Origin: Actinomadura sp. NBRC 104425
Lineage (GTDB): Bacteria; Actinomycetota; Actinomycetes; Streptosporangiales; Streptosporangiaceae
Direction of reading: 5' to 3'
Length of the DNA stretch: 64,000 nt
Assembly (NCBI RefSeq): GCF_030269545.1
Contig: NZ_BSTN01000026.1
Location: forward strand, 1 to 64,000
The notes beneath the pieces are model-generated. The model made no database searches and had not been told where the DNA came from. It was given only the letters and a program-made list of their open reading frames with translations. Both the position numbers and the translations under genes were made by a program. Of this stretch, positions 35,061-44,400 are shown piece after piece; positions within the stretch are counted from its first letter, which is position 1, and each line of letters starts with the position of its first letter.

Positions 35061-37481
35061 TCAGGGGGTGCGTTTCCAGAAGGGGCGCTTTGAGCGGGGT
35101 TTCTGGCCGGTGATGTCGGTCAGGACCGTGATGGTCCGGTTCCAGAGTTGCTGGAGGCCGGGGGCGTCGAGCGGGGTGCGGACGGCGTGCAGGTCGTTGA
35201 TCAGTGCCGACAGGGCGCTGACGTCGGTGCCGCCGGATTCGAGGCGTGGAACGGCTGCCTCCAGAAAGGCCAGCAGTTCGGCCAGTAGGGCCTGGTCGGC
35301 GTGGGGGGCCGAGGTCAGCCGCCGCAGGTAGTCGGCGAGCCGTTCCCGTGTCTCGTCAAGTTCGGGTGTGTCGGTGCGGGCGGCGCGTCGGCGTGGGACG
35401 GGGTTGGGAGCGGACCTCGCGCGCCTCGGTCGTGCCTTGGCCGGCATGTAGGCGCTGCTCGGCGCGACGGGAGGCGGGCCCGCGTATGCGGGTGGGGGCC
35501 CTGCGGGTGCCGGTGGGGCCCCTGCGGGTGCGGGTCCGGCAGGTGGGGCGCCGGCGGGTGGGAGGGGGCCTCCGGGGCCGGGGATCGCGGCGCTGTAGGC
35601 GGCCATCGGGGCGGCGGGGGCGGACCAGCCTGCCGGGAGTTCGACCGGCTGCACCACGTGGTGGGGGGCTCCCCCTTCGGCCACGACTCGGCTGTCCACC
35701 GCGACGAACGCGGTGAAGCGGCACAGGACACCGAAGCGAAGGGAAGTGTCAACGATCTGGCGTTCGAAGTCGGCGGAGCCGGAGACGAGGTAGCGGTCTT
35801 CGAGGTCCCGCAGGTGGGCGCGGGCCCAGAGGGAGACGACGGCGCCGTCGGATGAGACGACGCCGGTGGAGCGCAGCCGCCATGCTGCGCCCTCGGGCGT
35901 CACGCCGTGCACGGTCAGGCTTCCTCGGGGCGGGCCTTGGAACCGGCCCGAGATCACCAGCGGTACGCCCGGGTACAGGGCGCCGAGGCGGCTCGGGGTC
36001 ACGGTGTCGGGGACGAGGCGCAAACCCTCGGGGACCAGACGCAGATCTGTCACCAGCGGGGCGCCGACGCGGTGATGGATGTGTTCCATCGCCTCGTCCA
36101 GCCGGCGCTCCGACTCGACCAGCTCGCAATGCCCCTGGCCGACATGCGCGAGCCGGTGCAGGAAGCCCGCGTTGACGGCCTGGTCGATGCCGACGGTGTG
36201 CACCCGGATGCCGTGCAGCCGGGGCCCCAGGTGGGCGAGGATCTGGTCTTCGTTGCCGACCTGGCCGTCGGTGATCAGAATCAGCACCCGGTCGTCGGAT
36301 CCAGAGTCGCGCAGCAGGTCGCACGCGTTCGTGAGCGGGCCGATCATCTCGGTGCCGCCGCGCGCCTCGAGTGTGGCGAGGAACTCGACCGCCCGGAACC
36401 GGTTGCGGTCGGTGCCCGGCAGCAGACCCCGGCCCAGGTGCGGGGGACGTTCCACTACGTTGTCGAACGCCAGCACGGCGAAGTTGTCGGTGCTGCGGAG
36501 GGTGTCGACGATCCGGGCGGCCGCGCGCCTGGCCGCGACCATCTTCCAACCGTGCATGCTGCCGGACCGGTCCAGAACGAGCACGACGTCGCGCGGCCGG
36601 GGACGGTGCCGTCCGGTCGGCAGGACGGTCAGCGTGAACGTGCCCTCGTCGGTCTCTTCGTCCGGAACCAGCGTCAGCGAGGCGGTCTCCTGCGGTGCGT
36701 AGGAGAGGCGCAGGAGGAAATCGCGGTCGAGCCGTTCGCCGGGGCGGAGCCGGATGGTGGTGCGCTCGCCTTCGCTCTCCTCGGCGACCACGTGCAGGGC
36801 GGACCGGATCTCGGTGAGCGGCAGGTCGGCCGGATCCACGTCCACGCTGATCGACAGGCGGACCGGGTTGGGGAAGCCGGGCAGCAGCACCGGAGGGCTG
36901 ATCCGGGACGCGTCGGGGACCGCGTCGGTGTCGGATGCCACACCGTCTCCGACCGGGGGCTCGTCCAGCGGCGTGCCGGGGATGTAGCGGGGGGCGACGA
37001 CGAGCGGGAAGCGGAAGGTCGCCTGGCCGTCCTCGTAGGGGAGCGGCTGGTTCAAGGCCAGCCGGATGGTGACGCGCTCGCCGGGCAGGATGTTGCCCAC
37101 CCGCATGGTGAACACGTCGGGGCGGTCCTCCTCGGCGATGGCGGCCCGCCGGCCCGCGGCGATGGCGGCGTCGTAGTCGCGGCGCGCCTGCTCCCGTTCC
37201 TTGAGCACTCCCTCGACGACCCGGTCGGCGGCCTCCATGCGCAGCGCGGTGACCGCGGCGCGGTCCGGCAGCGGGAAGACGTAGGTGGCCTCCAACGGCA
37301 CGTCGAACGGGTTGCGGAACCCCTGCGTCAGCTCGATTCCCGCGGCCAGCCCGGTGATCGAGGCCTTGATGTCGACGGAGTCGAGCGGCAGGTTCCCCCG
37401 TTCGGTGGCCAGCGCGCCGAGCCCGCCCTCGGGATCCGGTGGCGCCGAGGAGTCGGGCAGGGGACTGATGTGCACGGTCAC
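35061..37481 (-). CDS. VIT and von Willebrand factor A domain protein
   Basis: The 806-residue protein starts with an inter-alpha-trypsin-type VIT domain (residues about 25-155; GFRNPFDVPLEATYVFPLPD, then RVGNILPGERVTIRL). A VWA domain follows (about 298-470) with a complete metal site: DRSGSM at 304-309, GGTEM and ITDGQ. Beta-rich sequence comes next, then a linker made almost wholly of Pro, Ala and Gly (about 615-670), and a helical C-terminus rich in Leu ending in Lys/Arg. No signal peptide or membrane helix is seen, so it is likely cytoplasmic. It overlaps the regulator gene by 4 bp. VWA domains bind partner proteins; the partner here is unknown. Confidence 0.9.
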   Translation of the reverse strand: MTVHISPLPDSSAPPDPEGGLGALATERGNLPLDSVDIKASITGLAAGIELTQGFRNPFDVPLEATYVFPLPDRAAVTALRMEAADRVVEGVLKEREQARRDYDAAIAAGRRAAIAEEDRPDVFTMRVGNILPGERVTIRLALNQPLPYEDGQATFRFPLVVAPRYIPGTPLDEPPVGDGVASDTDAVPDASRISPPVLLPGFPNPVRLSISVDVDPADLPLTEIRSALHVVAEESEGERTTIRLRPGERLDRDFLLRLSYAPQETASLTLVPDEETDEGTFTLTVLPTGRHRPRPRDVVLVLDRSGSMHGWKMVAARRAAARIVDTLRSTDNFAVLAFDNVVERPPHLGRGLLPGTDRNRFRAVEFLATLEARGGTEMIGPLTNACDLLRDSGSDDRVLILITDGQVGNEDQILAHLGPRLHGIRVHTVGIDQAVNAGFLHRLAHVGQGHCELVESERRLDEAMEHIHHRVGAPLVTDLRLVPEGLRLVPDTVTPSRLGALYPGVPLVISGRFQGPPRGSLTVHGVTPEGAAWRLRSTGVVSSDGAVVSLWARAHLRDLEDRYLVSGSADFERQIVDTSLRFGVLCRFTAFVAVDSRVVAEGGAPHHVVQPVELPAGWSAPAAPMAAYSAAIPGPGGPLPPAGAPPAGPAPAGAPPAPAGPPPAYAGPPPVAPSSAYMPAKARPRRARSAPNPVPRRRAARTDTPELDETRERLADYLRRLTSAPHADQALLAELLAFLEAAVPRLESGGTDVSALSALINDLHAVRTPLDAPGLQQLWNRTITVLTDITGQKPRSKRPFWKRTP

Positions 37482-38443
37482 TGAGGCCTCCCGGAGGGGT
37501 CGATGTGCGTGTCCAAGGGGGCGAGCAGCCCGCGGCGCCGCAACTCGTCGAGCAGCGGACGGGAGGCGTCCGCGATCGCGGCGAGGTCGTCCTGGCTGAG
37601 CGTCGGGGCGTCGAGCAACACGGTGAGGCCGGGGGCCAGGCGCACGCCCTGGACGAGCGAGGCGTGTTCGTGCCCGACCGGGCCTGCGGCGGTGTCGTCC
37701 AGCGGTGCCGCGTTACCGCTCGGCACCGTTGCGGCCGTGGCGGTGCGGTCTTGGTGTGAGTCGTGCCCTGTGGCGGGCGAGGAGGGCACGTCGAGGGATG
37801 AGGCGGTGGGCCGGGCAGCCCCTGGTGCCCCTGCGGGCGCGGCACCCCTCTGCGGTCGGGCGATGCCTGGGGACGGGGCGCCCTTCCGCTTGACAGGCGA
37901 GTCGGCGCGGTCGCTCCCGGTTGCCGCGGATGCGGCGACGTGGCCGCGGCGGCTGGTCGTGGCCGCGGGCGCCGGGCTCGGTGGGGAGGGCGGGGCGCCC
38001 GTATCCGGGGCGTGGCGGATGTCGGCTCTCCAGGCCACGTCCGCGGGAGTGCCGGGGGCGGCCGGGCGGGTGGCCCAGAAGCGGCTTGGCGGCGGGGTTT
38101 CCTTCGTCGTCTCGGTGTCGGTCGGCGCCTCGGGGAGTTGGGCGATCGCGCGCAGGGTGTCGTCGGTGGCGCCCGCCAGTTCGAGTTGGATCTCGGCGAT
38201 CGTGCGGCCGGCCGCCTGGCGCCGCTTGACGGCCACGATCTGCAGCAGGTGCCGCTGGCCGTACAGGGCGGTGCGGCCGCGGCGTCCGAGTGGCGGGTCG
38301 ACCAGTCCGATCGTGGTGTACCAGCGGATCAGCCGTTCGTTGGGCAGGTCGCGCACCCGGCCGCTGACCTGCAGCGGATCGCCCGCCGACAGGGCGGCGG
38401 CGGCCCGCTCGGCCAGTTCGTTGATCGTCCAGGTGCCTGCCAT
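37478..38443 (-). CDS. MerR-like regulator with long disordered linker
   Basis: The 321-residue protein has an N-terminal MerR-type winged helix (VRDLPNERLIRWYTTIGLVD, then GRRGRTALYGQRHLLQIVAVKRRQ and AGRTIAEIQLELAG). A Pro/Ala/Ser-rich linker of about 130 residues follows, then a conserved-looking C-terminal domain (LAPGLTVLLDAPTLSQDDLA and IADASRPLLDELRRRGLL). The C-terminal domain may sense or bind the VIT/VWA partner encoded by the overlapping downstream gene (inference). ATG 38443 is 9 bp from tandem palindromes, so autoregulation is likely. There are no effector-type cysteines. Confidence 0.8.
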   Translation of the reverse strand: MAGTWTINELAERAAAALSAGDPLQVSGRVRDLPNERLIRWYTTIGLVDPPLGRRGRTALYGQRHLLQIVAVKRRQAAGRTIAEIQLELAGATDDTLRAIAQLPEAPTDTETTKETPPPSRFWATRPAAPGTPADVAWRADIRHAPDTGAPPSPPSPAPAATTSRRGHVAASAATGSDRADSPVKRKGAPSPGIARPQRGAAPAGAPGAARPTASSLDVPSSPATGHDSHQDRTATAATVPSGNAAPLDDTAAGPVGHEHASLVQGVRLAPGLTVLLDAPTLSQDDLAAIADASRPLLDELRRRGLLAPLDTHIDPSGRPQ

Positions 38444-38451
38444 GGTCCGAT

Positions 38452-38478
38452 GATGACACTGTCATCGTGACACTGTCA
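38452..38478. promoter_or_regulatory. Tandem operator upstream of the MerR-VIT/VWA operon
   Basis: TGACACTGTCA occurs twice (38454-38464 and 38468-38478), 14 bp apart; the first is extended to GATGACACTGTCATC (38452-38466). Each is palindromic about one central base. On the minus strand TTGACA (38479-38474) could serve as a -35, so binding would cover the promoter core. The MerR-like product is the natural candidate to bind. Confidence 0.75.
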
Positions 38479-38884
38479 ACATCGTCTCGGTTCGGATCAT
38501 GGGCGGTTCGGGCGGCCGTGTTGTCGGCGGTCCGCGTGCGGTCCGCCAGGCTCAGAATTGTTGCCGTATGACGGTATTTCGATGATTTTTGGTTGAGTGT
38601 CGGCTGTGTCGTTCAGGAAAAGTATGTAGGGCGCTTCGTGCTGTTCGCGAGTAATTGACTATGGGGGCTCTTGATCTCCCTATGTCGTTATTACTTTGCG
38701 CGCTTGCGGAGTTGCGCTTCGCTACACCTGGCAGGTGGTGGGGGGTGGGGTGGAGGCGGTCAATGCTGGCATTGCGCACTAGTAGTGGCGATCTGGTGGA
38801 AATTGGTCGGGGTGCCTGGGTTCGGCTATTCCGATCTTGTGGAATCGGGGGTGGAGGGGGTGCGCAACACTTACCTTGCAGGGT
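38479..38884. other. AT-richer intergenic region between divergent genes
   Basis: This 406-bp stretch has clearly lower GC than the surroundings, mainly 38550-38700. Short frames on both strands have no protein character. It should hold the promoter of the sigma-factor gene; a GGAAT (38839-38843) near the gene resembles an ECF -35 element, but no matching -10 could be fixed. Confidence 0.4.
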
Positions 38885-40567
38885 ATGGACGACCGTCTAT
38901 TGGTCGAGGCCCTGCGTGTACGGGACCCGGCCGCACTGGCGGCGGTGTACGACGCCTACGCCGGACGCCTTTACGAATACTGCTGGGCCCGCCTGCGCGA
39001 CCGGGACGCCGCGCAGGCGGCGTTGCAGGACTCGTTCATCGTGGCCGAGGCGCACATCGGGCGGCTGCGCGACGCCGACCGGTTCTGCGCCTGGCTCTAC
39101 GCCATCGCCCGGTTGGAGTGCGCGCGCCGTATGCCCGGCCGCGACCAGCCGCCCGACCTGCCCGTTGCCAGCCATGACCAGGACGACGTCGACCAGCGTG
39201 TGATGGCGTGGCAGGCCGTCCAGGCACTGGAGCCGCTCAGCCGGGAGTTGCTCGACCTGCGGGTGCGGCACCAATTGCCGGTGTCCGCCTTGGCGGCGGT
39301 GGTCGGGCTCTCCAACAAGGAGGTAGAGGGCCGTCTCCAACGCGCCCACGCCGAATTGGAGGCGGCTGTGGCCGCTGAGATCCTCGCCCACAAGGGCCCG
39401 TATGGCTGCGCCGAACGCGGGGCGTTGCTGCGGCAGCGACGTGGACCCTTCACGGGGAATCTCAACGAGCGGCTTTTGCGGCACGCCCGCGAATGCGACG
39501 CGTGCCAGGCCCTGGGGCCTCGCACGGTGTCGGCGGTGAAGGTGTTCGGCCTGCTGCCAAGGGTGCGCCCGCCTGCGTCCCTACGGGCACGGGTGATGGC
39601 CTGCTTCCACGACCCCGAGCTGGTGGGGTACCGGTTGTTCGTCGCGACGCGCGTCGGCGCGTTCGGCCCGGCGGGCTTTCCCAAGCAGTCGCGCCATTTC
39701 GCCTCTTCGCCGCGGAGAGCACGGTGGTGGCGCCGTGCCGCGGGGCGCATTCCGTATGTGGGGCGGCGGCCGGCGGTGGGGCGTGCAGCGGCGGCCGCGG
39801 CGCTGGTCGCGGTGCTGCTGGGAGGCGGCGGGTTCGTCTTCTACCGGCTGACCGCAGCACAGGACGATACGGGGACGGCGGCGTCCGGGGGCTCCCCGCG
39901 TCCGTCGGTGCCGTCCGCGTCGCCGTTGCCCACGATCGGCAGGCCGTCGCCGGGGGCGGATGTCGGAAGCGCACCCGTGTCGGCGACCTTCCCGCTTGGC
40001 GCGCGCGTCTCCGCCGCCCCGCCCACCGCACTGGTGAACATGCCGGGGGTGCGCTTGGTGGACTACGAGGACCCCCGCAGCCGACCCGCCGGCCTGACGG
40101 TGGCGCCTCTCTACCTCGACCTGGCAGGGGCCGCGCGCGGCACACTGCACCTGACCGCTGAGGGCGGTCCGGTGGACTGGCGTGCGAAGCCATGGGGACC
40201 CATACGGCTCGGCCGGACCTCCGGACGCATCGCCGCTGGGCGCACCATCACGCTCGACGTGGTCGTCACCAGGTCCGGCGGCTCCGCAGGGGAAGGCGGC
40301 GTCGTCTTCGCACCCGGCGGAGTGGGGGTGCGCGTCACATGGCGTCCGCCGGCCCCGCCCGACCCGACGAACCCTCCGGGGCCCGGCGGCGCCGATCCCA
40401 CGGTGTCGGTGCCGCAGCCGTCTCCTTCTGCGCCGCCCTCTTCGGATCGGACTCCGCCGGCCTCTCCCCTCTCGGAGACGAGCACGCCGTCTTCTCCCTC
40501 GTCCCGTGAGCCTGACTCGCCGCCGCCTTCCGAAGGAACACCGCTACCGCAGGGCTCCGGCACCTGA
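38885..40567 (+). CDS. ECF sigma factor fused to zinc-binding anti-sigma-like and membrane domains
   Basis: The 560-residue protein begins with ECF regions: sigma-2 (residues about 10-80; AVYDAYAGRLYEYCWARLRD) and sigma-4 (about 115-170; LEPLSRELLDLRVRHQLPVS with LSNKEVEGRLQRAHAEL). Next comes a zinc anti-sigma-like motif His200-x3-Cys204-x2-Cys207 (RHARECDACQ). A single membrane helix follows at about 298-322 (AAAAALVAVLLGGGGFVFYRL), then an outside part with a beta-rich domain and a Pro/Ser/Thr-rich tail. A sigma factor tied to its own inhibitor and membrane sensor is a known but uncommon ECF layout (ECF groups with C-terminal extensions). How it is released is unknown; cleavage is possible. 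Confidence 0.85.
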   Translation: MDDRLLVEALRVRDPAALAAVYDAYAGRLYEYCWARLRDRDAAQAALQDSFIVAEAHIGRLRDADRFCAWLYAIARLECARRMPGRDQPPDLPVASHDQDDVDQRVMAWQAVQALEPLSRELLDLRVRHQLPVSALAAVVGLSNKEVEGRLQRAHAELEAAVAAEILAHKGPYGCAERGALLRQRRGPFTGNLNERLLRHARECDACQALGPRTVSAVKVFGLLPRVRPPASLRARVMACFHDPELVGYRLFVATRVGAFGPAGFPKQSRHFASSPRRARWWRRAAGRIPYVGRRPAVGRAAAAAALVAVLLGGGGFVFYRLTAAQDDTGTAASGGSPRPSVPSASPLPTIGRPSPGADVGSAPVSATFPLGARVSAAPPTALVNMPGVRLVDYEDPRSRPAGLTVAPLYLDLAGAARGTLHLTAEGGPVDWRAKPWGPIRLGRTSGRIAAGRTITLDVVVTRSGGSAGEGGVVFAPGGVGVRVTWRPPAPPDPTNPPGPGGADPTVSVPQPSPSAPPSSDRTPPASPLSETSTPSSPSSREPDSPPPSEGTPLPQGSGT

Positions 40568-40746
40568 TCAGGTAGGAAGGTGCCGCGCCGCGTTCGGCCG
40601 GGATTCGTGTCCGGTGGGGCGACGCGGGGCAAAAGGTCATGGCGTGTGCACAGTGATCGCTTAGAGTAGTGATCTCTGTGGCCTGAGTGACCGACCCGCA
40701 CCCAGGGGGTTGCGTCCTCGCGTCGATGATCACGGTGGGGGGGACC

Positions 40747-42015
40747 GTGTTTCTGCGAACGCGTGCAGGGCGGCGGCCGTCAGCGCGCCGGTGGAGTGCG
40801 GCCAAGCGCCTGATGTCCCTGGGCGGCGTCACCGTCCTCGCGGTGACGGGTGCACCGCCCGTTCTCGGGGTCGAGGCTGCTTCGGCGGCGGCCGCGACCA
40901 CGCCCGGGGCGGCGATGGCCGATCCGGTGCCGGACGCCCGCGACGTGGAGGGGGCCAGGCGCCGCGCGGAAGAACGCGCCGACGAGGTGGCCCGGACCAA
41001 GGTGCGGTATGCGCAGGCCGCAGGGAAGCTCGACCGGCTCTCCGCCGCAGCCGCGCTCGCCGTGGAGCGCTACAACAGAGAGCAGGTCGAACTGTCCAGG
41101 GCGGTCGCGGCCCACCGGGACGCCCTGGCGCGCCTGGCCGAGTCCGAACGCAGGTACGCGCAGGCGCGTTCCGACCTGGCCGCGTTCGCCGCCAAGGCGT
41201 ACCAGGCCAACACCGGGTACAACGCCTGGCCGTCGGTCGTCGCCGGGGGCGGCGGGCCGCAGGGCTTCATGGACCGCGCCGGCCTCCTGGAAATGCTCGC
41301 GCGCCGCCGTGCGGGGCTCCTCCAGGCGTTGGAGGCCGCCCGCAACGTCGCCGGAGTGTTCCGTGCCCAGGCCCGGTCGGCGCTGGCCGAGCAGAACGCG
41401 GCGACCCAGCGGGCGATGCAGGCCCGCCGTGCGGCCGAACAGGCCGTGGAGCGGCAGCAGGAGGCAGTCCGGGAGATCGGCGCGGAGAAACGGCGCCTGG
41501 AACGCGAACTCGGCATCGCCCGGGAACGCGCCGACGAACTGGCTCGCCGCCGTCGCCAGGCGCTGGCGGCCGCCGACGCCGCGGGGGCCGGCCTGCACGG
41601 GAGCCGCGCACGGGCGTCGGTCGTGGTCCGGGCCGCGCTTCGCTGGCTGGGCACGCCGTACTCGTGGGGCGGCGGCACCGTCCACGGGCCCAGCTACGGC
41701 ATCGCGCACGGCTCCCGCATCCACGGATTCGACTGCTCGGGGCTGGCGATGTACGCGTGGGCCCAGGCGGGCGTGCAGCTCGACCACTGGACCGGCACGC
41801 AGTGGACCTCGGGGCCGCACATCCCCTTGAACCGCCTTCGCCCCGGTGACCTGGTGTTCTACGCGTACAACACCGCCGACCCGGACACCATCCACCACGT
41901 CGGGGTGTACATCGGCAAGGGCCGCATGGTGGAGGCCCCCTATACGGGGGGCAGGGTGCGCATCTCCAGCATCTGGCGTCCGGGGCTCATCGGCGCCACC
42001 CGTCCAGGCGGGTGA
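40747..42015 (+). CDS. NlpC/P60 peptidoglycan endopeptidase with coiled coil
   Basis: From GTG 40747 (GGGG ribosome site just upstream; GTG 40687 and ATG 40726 also in frame) the 422-residue protein has a signal peptide, then about 190 residues of coiled coil rich in Ala, Arg and Glu. A C-terminal NlpC/P60 domain follows, with catalytic Cys330 in HGFDCSGLAMY and His in IHHVGVYIGKG. Such enzymes cut cross-links in cell-wall peptides during division, growth or spore germination. A TAGAGT at 40662-40667 may be a -10. The gene follows the fused sigma factor in the same direction, 179 bp away, and may be its target (inference). Confidence 0.9.
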   Translation: MFLRTRAGRRPSARRWSAAKRLMSLGGVTVLAVTGAPPVLGVEAASAAAATTPGAAMADPVPDARDVEGARRRAEERADEVARTKVRYAQAAGKLDRLSAAAALAVERYNREQVELSRAVAAHRDALARLAESERRYAQARSDLAAFAAKAYQANTGYNAWPSVVAGGGGPQGFMDRAGLLEMLARRRAGLLQALEAARNVAGVFRAQARSALAEQNAATQRAMQARRAAEQAVERQQEAVREIGAEKRRLERELGIARERADELARRRRQALAAADAAGAGLHGSRARASVVVRAALRWLGTPYSWGGGTVHGPSYGIAHGSRIHGFDCSGLAMYAWAQAGVQLDHWTGTQWTSGPHIPLNRLRPGDLVFYAYNTADPDTIHHVGVYIGKGRMVEAPYTGGRVRISSIWRPGLIGATRPGG

Positions 42016-42162
42016 GCCGCAGCGCCCCGCGAGCCCCCGGCGACGGCGGCGGGGGCGGGGCGACGGCGTGGTCACGGCCGGAAGGCGGCGGGAGCGGATC
42101 GGCGCCGTCCGGCCTGCCCCGCCCAGCCGGCAACGGCTCGGGTCAGCGACCGGGCACGGCGG

Positions 42163-42666
42163 TCAGTGGCCGCCCTTGTGGGCGCCCTGGGCGGCGGCGC
42201 GCTTGAGGGAGCGTTCGATCTCGGCCTCGGCCTCGACGCGGCCCACCCAGCTGGCGCCCTCGACGGACTTGCCGGGCTCCAGGTCCTTGTAGACCTCGAA
42301 GAAGTGCTGGATCTCCAGGCGGTCGAACTCCGGCACGTGGTGGATGTCGCGCAGGTGCTCCATGCGCGGATCGGTGGCCGGGACGCACAGGACCTTGTCG
42401 TCGCCCCCCGCCTCGTCCGTCATGCGGAACATCCCGACGGCGCGGCAGCGGATCAGACAGCCGGGGAACGTCGGCTCCTGCAGCAGCACCAGGGCGTCCA
42501 GCGGGTCGCCGTCCTCGCCCAGGGTGTCCTCGATGAACCCGTAGTCGGCCGGATACTGCGTCGAGGTGAACAGCATCCGGTCCAGGCGGATACGACCGGT
42601 CTCGTGGTCCACCTCGTACTTGTTCCGCTGACCCTTCGGGATCTCAATGGTGACGTCGAAGTCCAC
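42163..42666 (-). CDS. ppa: Inorganic pyrophosphatase
   Basis: Soluble family I enzyme that hydrolyses pyrophosphate and so drives biosynthesis. The 167-residue protein shows FDVTIEIPKGQRNKYEVD, YPADYGFIEDTLGEDGDPLD and DDKVLCVPATDPR with the Asp/Glu metal ligands. GTG 42666 is chosen because GGAGGAC lies six bases upstream and it matches the usual family N-terminus; the frame is open 11 codons further up. The C-terminal His/Lys-rich tail is variable. It is convergent with the NlpC/P60 gene. Confidence 0.96.
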   Translation of the reverse strand: MDFDVTIEIPKGQRNKYEVDHETGRIRLDRMLFTSTQYPADYGFIEDTLGEDGDPLDALVLLQEPTFPGCLIRCRAVGMFRMTDEAGGDDKVLCVPATDPRMEHLRDIHHVPEFDRLEIQHFFEVYKDLEPGKSVEGASWVGRVEAEAEIERSLKRAAAQGAHKGGH

Positions 42667-42808
42667 GATGTCCTCCGCTCCCTGCGCCGTCGCAGTCAAT
42701 AGTCTTTCGGGAGCCCGGGCGGGCGAGGGCGGCCCGCACGGGATGGTGTTCCCTTATACAAGGATGTCGCACGTTGGTGGGTGCTGAGGGGGAGAGGGGG
42801 GCGGTCAC

Positions 42809-44191
42809 GTGCCGAAACGCACGCGCGCCCTGGTCATGGTCACACTTTCCCTCCTACACGTCTCGACGGCGGGCGCGGGCATGGCAGTGGCCAAACTCAC
42901 ACCCGACCGGCGCTTGTCCCCCCAGTCACCCGGCGTTGCCGAACGCGAGCCGGTGCGCACGTCCGCCACCGTCCGACCGGCCGGGGCCGCCGCAGGCGCG
43001 GCGGACGCCACCGTGCTGGGACGACGGCTCGCCGGGCTGCTCGACGGCTCGCCGACCCCCACCAACGCGGTCGTGATCGACGCCCGTACCGGCCGGCAGC
43101 TGTTCGACCAGAACGGCGACCGACCCGCCACGCCCGCGTCCACCACCAAGCTGGCCACGTCCGTCGCGGCGCTGGCCGCGCTCGGACCCGAGCACCGGAT
43201 CACCACCAAGGTCGTACGAGGCGGCGGCGGGGTCGTGCTGGTCGGCGGCGGGGATCCTACATTGACCGCGCTTTCCGCGCCCGCCGGGCGGGGGCGGCCG
43301 GCATTCGCTTCGCTGGCCGATCTCGCACGTCAGACGGCCGCGGCCCTCAAGGCGTCCGGTACGCGTCGTGTGCGCGTGGACTACGACGCGACCGCCTACC
43401 AGGGCCCGCGCACCGCCGCGGGCTGGAAGCCCAATTACCTGCCGGACGGCGAGATCGCCCCCGTGAGCGCGCTCACTGTGGACGAGGGCAGGGCCGCGCC
43501 CGGCACGCAGACCAAGACCCGTGTGGGCGACCCGCCCGCCGCAGCCGCCGCCGCGTTCGCCCGGCTGCTCGCCCGTTACGGCGTCGCCGCCACCCGGGGG
43601 CGCCCCAGCAGGGCGCCCGAGGACGCCGACCAGCTCGGCGCCGTGCAGTCCCCGCCGTTGTCGGCGCTGGTGGAGCATCTGATGACCGACAGCGACAACG
43701 ACGTCGCCGAGGCGGTGGCCCGTCAGGTGGCGATGAACAGGGGCTATCCACCCTCCTTCGCCGGGGGCGCCCAGGCCGTCGTGGAGGTTCTCGGCGAACT
43801 CGGCGTGTCCGCCGGGGTGGAGGTCAACGACGGAAGCGGGCTGTCCACGGAGAACCGGATCACGCCGATCGCGCTGGCGCGGCTGGTCGCCCTCGCCGCA
43901 TCGGACGACCATCCCCAGCTGCGTGCGGCGATCACCGGCATGCCGGTGGCGGGGTTCTCCGGAACCCTGTCCCCTCCCCGCTACATGACGCCCTCCAGTG
44001 CGGCGGGCGCGGGCCTGGTCCGGGCCAAGACGGGGACGCTCGCGGGCGTCAGCACCCTGGCCGGATACGCCTACGACGCCGACGGGCGCCTGCTGGCGTT
44101 CGCGTTCATGGCGGGGGACGGGACGGGCGAGGTCGATCCCTCCCGTTTGGACGCCCTCGCCGCCGTCGTCGCCTCCTGCGCCTGCACCTGA
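42809..44191 (+). CDS. dacB: D-alanyl-D-alanine carboxypeptidase / endopeptidase (PBP4, S13)
   Basis: This wall enzyme trims or opens peptidoglycan peptides. The 460-residue protein has a signal peptide, then the penicillin-binding motifs: Ser111-Thr-Thr-Lys114 (PASTTKLAT), a second motif SDND (residues about 291-294; SDN with catalytic Ser) and KTG (GLVRAKTGTLAGVS). The order and spacing match family S13. GTG 42809 has GAGGGGGAGAG upstream. The neighbours ppa, DUF2342 and tilS form a conserved actinobacterial order. Confidence 0.93.
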   Translation: MPKRTRALVMVTLSLLHVSTAGAGMAVAKLTPDRRLSPQSPGVAEREPVRTSATVRPAGAAAGAADATVLGRRLAGLLDGSPTPTNAVVIDARTGRQLFDQNGDRPATPASTTKLATSVAALAALGPEHRITTKVVRGGGGVVLVGGGDPTLTALSAPAGRGRPAFASLADLARQTAAALKASGTRRVRVDYDATAYQGPRTAAGWKPNYLPDGEIAPVSALTVDEGRAAPGTQTKTRVGDPPAAAAAAFARLLARYGVAATRGRPSRAPEDADQLGAVQSPPLSALVEHLMTDSDNDVAEAVARQVAMNRGYPPSFAGGAQAVVEVLGELGVSAGVEVNDGSGLSTENRITPIALARLVALAASDDHPQLRAAITGMPVAGFSGTLSPPRYMTPSSAAGAGLVRAKTGTLAGVSTLAGYAYDADGRLLAFAFMAGDGTGEVDPSRLDALAAVVASCACT

Positions 44192-44400
44192 CCCGTGTCG
44201 GGGGCACGCCCGCGCGCGCTTGGGGCCGTCACCGGTGCACGCCCGCCCGCATGCACCCGCGCTTGGAGGCGGCCGGGGGGTGGAGTACGCGGTTCTCCGA
44301 GGGTATGGATGTGGTCGTACGGGAGATAACGGAATCGGTTGTTCGTTGAACGATCTGCAGGGGCGCTCAGGCGCCGGGGTCGAAACGTACGGTGGAGTAC

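Noticed and set aside
38552..38779. Short minus-strand frame in the AT-richer gap before the sigma gene
   Set aside because: No ribosome site, no family similarity and random-looking composition.
40568..40746. Possible c-di-AMP (ydaO-type) riboswitch before the NlpC/P60 gene
   Set aside because: Such genes often carry one in actinobacteria, but the conserved ydaO blocks could not be found here.
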